NCBI GenBank assembly: GCA_002360925.1
Contig: DERN01000011.1
Location: 432,235-496,234, forward strand
Reading direction: 5' to 3'
From: Flavobacteriaceae bacterium UBA3339
Lineage (GTDB): Bacteria > Bacteroidota > Bacteroidia > Flavobacteriales > Flavobacteriaceae
Length of the DNA stretch: 64,000 nucleotides
A model generated the notes under the pieces. The model ran no database searches. It saw only the letters and a list, made by a program, of their open reading frames with translations, and had not been told where the DNA came from. The position numbers and the translations under genes were made by a program. Positions 62,094 to 64,000 of the stretch are shown here, one piece after another. Numbering within the stretch: the stretch's first letter is position 1; the number at the start of each line of letters is the position of its first letter.

Positions 62094-64000
62094 TCGGTTA
62101 AAATTTGATTTTGATAAACGCTTAAAGGTTTACCATTAAACTTTTGCATAATTTCGTCGAGCAGCATTTCTACATCGCGTTGCATTTTTAAAGCTCCACA
62201 AATCATAATGGTTCCGTTTTGCTTTAACAAATCGGCAAAATATACTTCGTCTTGTTTAATTAAATCCATTACATACTGCTTGTTTTCTTCTCGAGAAAAA
62301 GCAAAATGAATCGATTCTAATTGACCTTTTTGAATATTTTCTTCAGCAAATTTACGATAATCTGTAATTAAAGAATTATCGTGTCTAAAACCGGTATATA
62401 AACGAATTTTCTGTTGCGTTACATTTTCTGAAATCATTCCCAAGAAAGGTGCAATTCCCGTTCCGTTTGCAATCATTGCTACATTTTGAGCCTTTTTAGG
62501 TAAATGGAATTTAGCATTTGTCATGATTCGAGCCGAAATTTCATTTCCGATTTGCAATTGATGCAAAAATTCCGAACCTAATCCGTTTGGAAATAATTTT
62601 ACGATTAATTGAACGGTTTCGTCTTTTTTTCCAATCGAATAAAAACGTTCTTGATTATCGTTTGCAGGATAAATTGCCAATAAATCGCCCGATTCAAATA
62701 TTTGTTTTTTCGTTGATTTTAAAACTACCTTAAAGGTTGTATTATCTTCGGTTACACTCGTTTTTTCTACAACTTTAAATTTAGTCAATCCCGGAATTTT
62801 AGCTTCATAAACCGCTGGCGTATTGACTAAAGCGTTTAACGTTTTTTCGCTCCAAAGCTTTACCCATTCTACAAATTCTTTCGTAGAGCGATCGTTTACC
62901 GTACATAAAGGCACCAATTGTTTTGCCCAATTTTGGTTCGATAATAACTGATCTACTTCTTCGGCATAAGCGCAATAATCGGCATAAGATTTTGAACCAA
63001 AACCAACAACCGAAAAATCGACGGTTTGTTTTTGCGGATATTTAGAAAGTAATTCTTTAAATCGTGTTGCATTTGTTGGCGGTTCGCCCAATCCGTAAGT
63101 CGATGTAAAAACAACCAAATGTTTCATTTCAGGAAATTCCTGATATTGATTCATTTGCGTTATATACGATTTTTGTCCTTGATTAAGCAATTGCTTGTGA
63201 ATGTGGTTTGCAAATGTTAACGTAGTTCCGTTTTCCGAACCAACCAACAATACAATTTCAGCATCTTTTACCGTAAATTTATTTTGGATTTTAGTTCGAG
63301 TTCTGCGAAACATAATCACAAATCCCGTATAAATAAAAAACAGAATATTAAGCGATGCCAATCCTAAAATAACAGCCCAAACAATACTGGTACGACCTGT
63401 ATGAAGATTGATATTTATTTTTTCGAGAACAGCAGAATAAGGATAAATACTTTCGGAAATCAAACTTCCGTTTACCTGATTTATCGAAACCGAACGGTCT
63501 TTTAAATGAACAACAAAAGGTTCTGCTTCGTCGTCGGGAATAAAAGGAAATTCGATACGCTCTACATCGGCTAATTTCGTGTTCTGAAAAAAAGCAATAT
63601 CTTTTAATTCTTTTGCTTCTGCTTCTTCTACGATTTTATACTCGATTTCTTGATTTTCTCCTTTAAAAAAATCTAAACGAACCATAAAAATAATCGTTCC
63701 TGTTAAGGCAATAACCAAAACCGGAATTAAAAGCCAGCGTCCGGTAACAACATGAAAGTATTGCGAAAAGAAATCTTTATTGACTTTTACAAAGAAGTTT
63801 TTAAGTCCTTGCTGACGTTTTAAAATCAGTACAAATCCGCTGATCGAAATAAAAAAAAGAAGAAACGAAACTACTCCAACAATAGCTCTTCCCGTTTCTT
63901 TTAAAAACAACGATCTATGCAAAGCTGTTGTCCATTGAATGAAACTGCTTTTAGGCTTAATTTCGCCTAATTGTTTTCCTGTTAAAGGATCGATATAAGC
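62084..64000 (-). CDS. PepSY-membrane flavodoxin reductase (partial at the window end)
   Basis: The frame runs through the right edge (in-frame residues begin AYIDPLTGKQLGE), so the N-terminus lies outside. Visible parts are a PepSY-type region with ALHRSLFLKETGRAIVG and membrane helices, a second PepSY/membrane block, a flavodoxin-like domain (about 235-370, VGSENGTTLTFA and STYGLGEPP), and a C-terminal FAD/NADPH reductase (FYSIGKK, IANGTGIAPFLGM, ICGALKMQRDVE). The order resembles sulfite-reductase flavoprotein fused to a membrane domain. It should pass electrons from NADPH across the inner membrane; ApbE is overlapping. TTG 63922 is not the start. Confidence 0.88.
   Translation of the reverse strand, partial: AYIDPLTGKQLGEIKPKSSFIQWTTALHRSLFLKETGRAIVGVVSFLLFFISISGFVLILKRQQGLKNFFVKVNKDFFSQYFHVVTGRWLLIPVLVIALTGTIIFMVRLDFFKGENQEIEYKIVEEAEAKELKDIAFFQNTKLADVERIEFPFIPDDEAEPFVVHLKDRSVSINQVNGSLISESIYPYSAVLEKININLHTGRTSIVWAVILGLASLNILFFIYTGFVIMFRRTRTKIQNKFTVKDAEIVLLVGSENGTTLTFANHIHKQLLNQGQKSYITQMNQYQEFPEMKHLVVFTSTYGLGEPPTNATRFKELLSKYPQKQTVDFSVVGFGSKSYADYCAYAEEVDQLLSNQNWAKQLVPLCTVNDRSTKEFVEWVKLWSEKTLNALVNTPAVYEAKIPGLTKFKVVEKTSVTEDNTTFKVVLKSTKKQIFESGDLLAIYPANDNQERFYSIGKKDETVQLIVKLFPNGLGSEFLHQLQIGNEISARIMTNAKFHLPKKAQNVAMIANGTGIAPFLGMISENVTQQKIRLYTGFRHDNSLITDYRKFAEENIQKGQLESIHFAFSREENKQYVMDLIKQDEVYFADLLKQNGTIMICGALKMQRDVEMLLDEIMQKFNGKPLSVYQNQILTDCY

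Overview
This window is an ordinary chromosomal segment of a low-GC member of the Bacteroidota, almost certainly family Flavobacteriaceae; I cannot name the genus. The signs are promoters of the TTG / TAnnTTTG type, few Shine-Dalgarno sequences, a TonB-dependent receptor with an N-terminal carboxypeptidase-like domain, outer-membrane proteins ending in GYSF, TMEM260-like (DUF2723) proteins, a 14-gene nuo operon with a short NuoG, and the rpmF-fabH-accB-accC block. I see no phage, plasmid, CRISPR array or complete insertion sequence.

Layout. 1-5.5 kb: heme synthesis (end of a probable hemC, then hemD, hemE, an unknown 119-aa gene, hemF, a four-helix-bundle gene, hemB and a lipoprotein cytochrome c), broken up by palindromic intergenic repeats. 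5.6-9.1 kb: CBS protein, HD phosphohydrolase, acyl-ACP desaturase, PlsC and a bacilliredoxin. 9.2-19.8 kb: a siderophore-type TonB receptor with a promoter and Fur-like operator, LD-carboxypeptidase, YraN, an NAD(P)-binding protein, aspartase, an outer-membrane protein, ThiL and a large S41 peptidase. 19.9-26.6 kb: two tandem 1105-aa TMEM260-like putative O-mannosyltransferases, one of which has lost a conserved motif. 27-30 kb: two identical tRNA-Gln genes, then a small secreted protein, a SulP transporter and a beta-carbonic anhydrase (probable bicarbonate supply). 30-36.3 kb: ribE and pdxA, DUF177-rpmF-fabH-accB-accC (fatty-acid synthesis) and a cold-shock protein. 36.5-49.3 kb: nuoA to nuoN, respiratory complex I. 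49.4-51.3 kb: an MFS exporter and a CPBP protease.

51.4-55.7 kb is a reverse-strand reactive-sulfur module: two single-domain rhodaneses, thioredoxin, two small Cys-containing membrane proteins, a persulfide-dioxygenase-like MBL-rhodanese fusion and a TauE/SafE exporter. A perfect 14-bp palindrome lies upstream of it at the position of a Crp/Fnr-type activator site. 55.8-64 kb: an MpaB-like oxygenase, a PACE efflux gene broken by an in-frame stop, a GT25 glycosyltransferase, an MscS channel, a serine beta-lactamase-like hydrolase, and ApbE overlapping a PepSY-flavodoxin reductase that runs off the window end.

Most useful leads: the diverged tandem TMEM260-like pair, the interrupted PACE gene, the operator-like palindrome of the sulfur module, the Fur-like box on the TonB receptor promoter, and a 176-bp element with 18-bp perfect inverted ends at 53.2 kb. 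I saw no clearly new multi-gene system. Several start codons were moved from the longest open frame, with reasons given in the entries.
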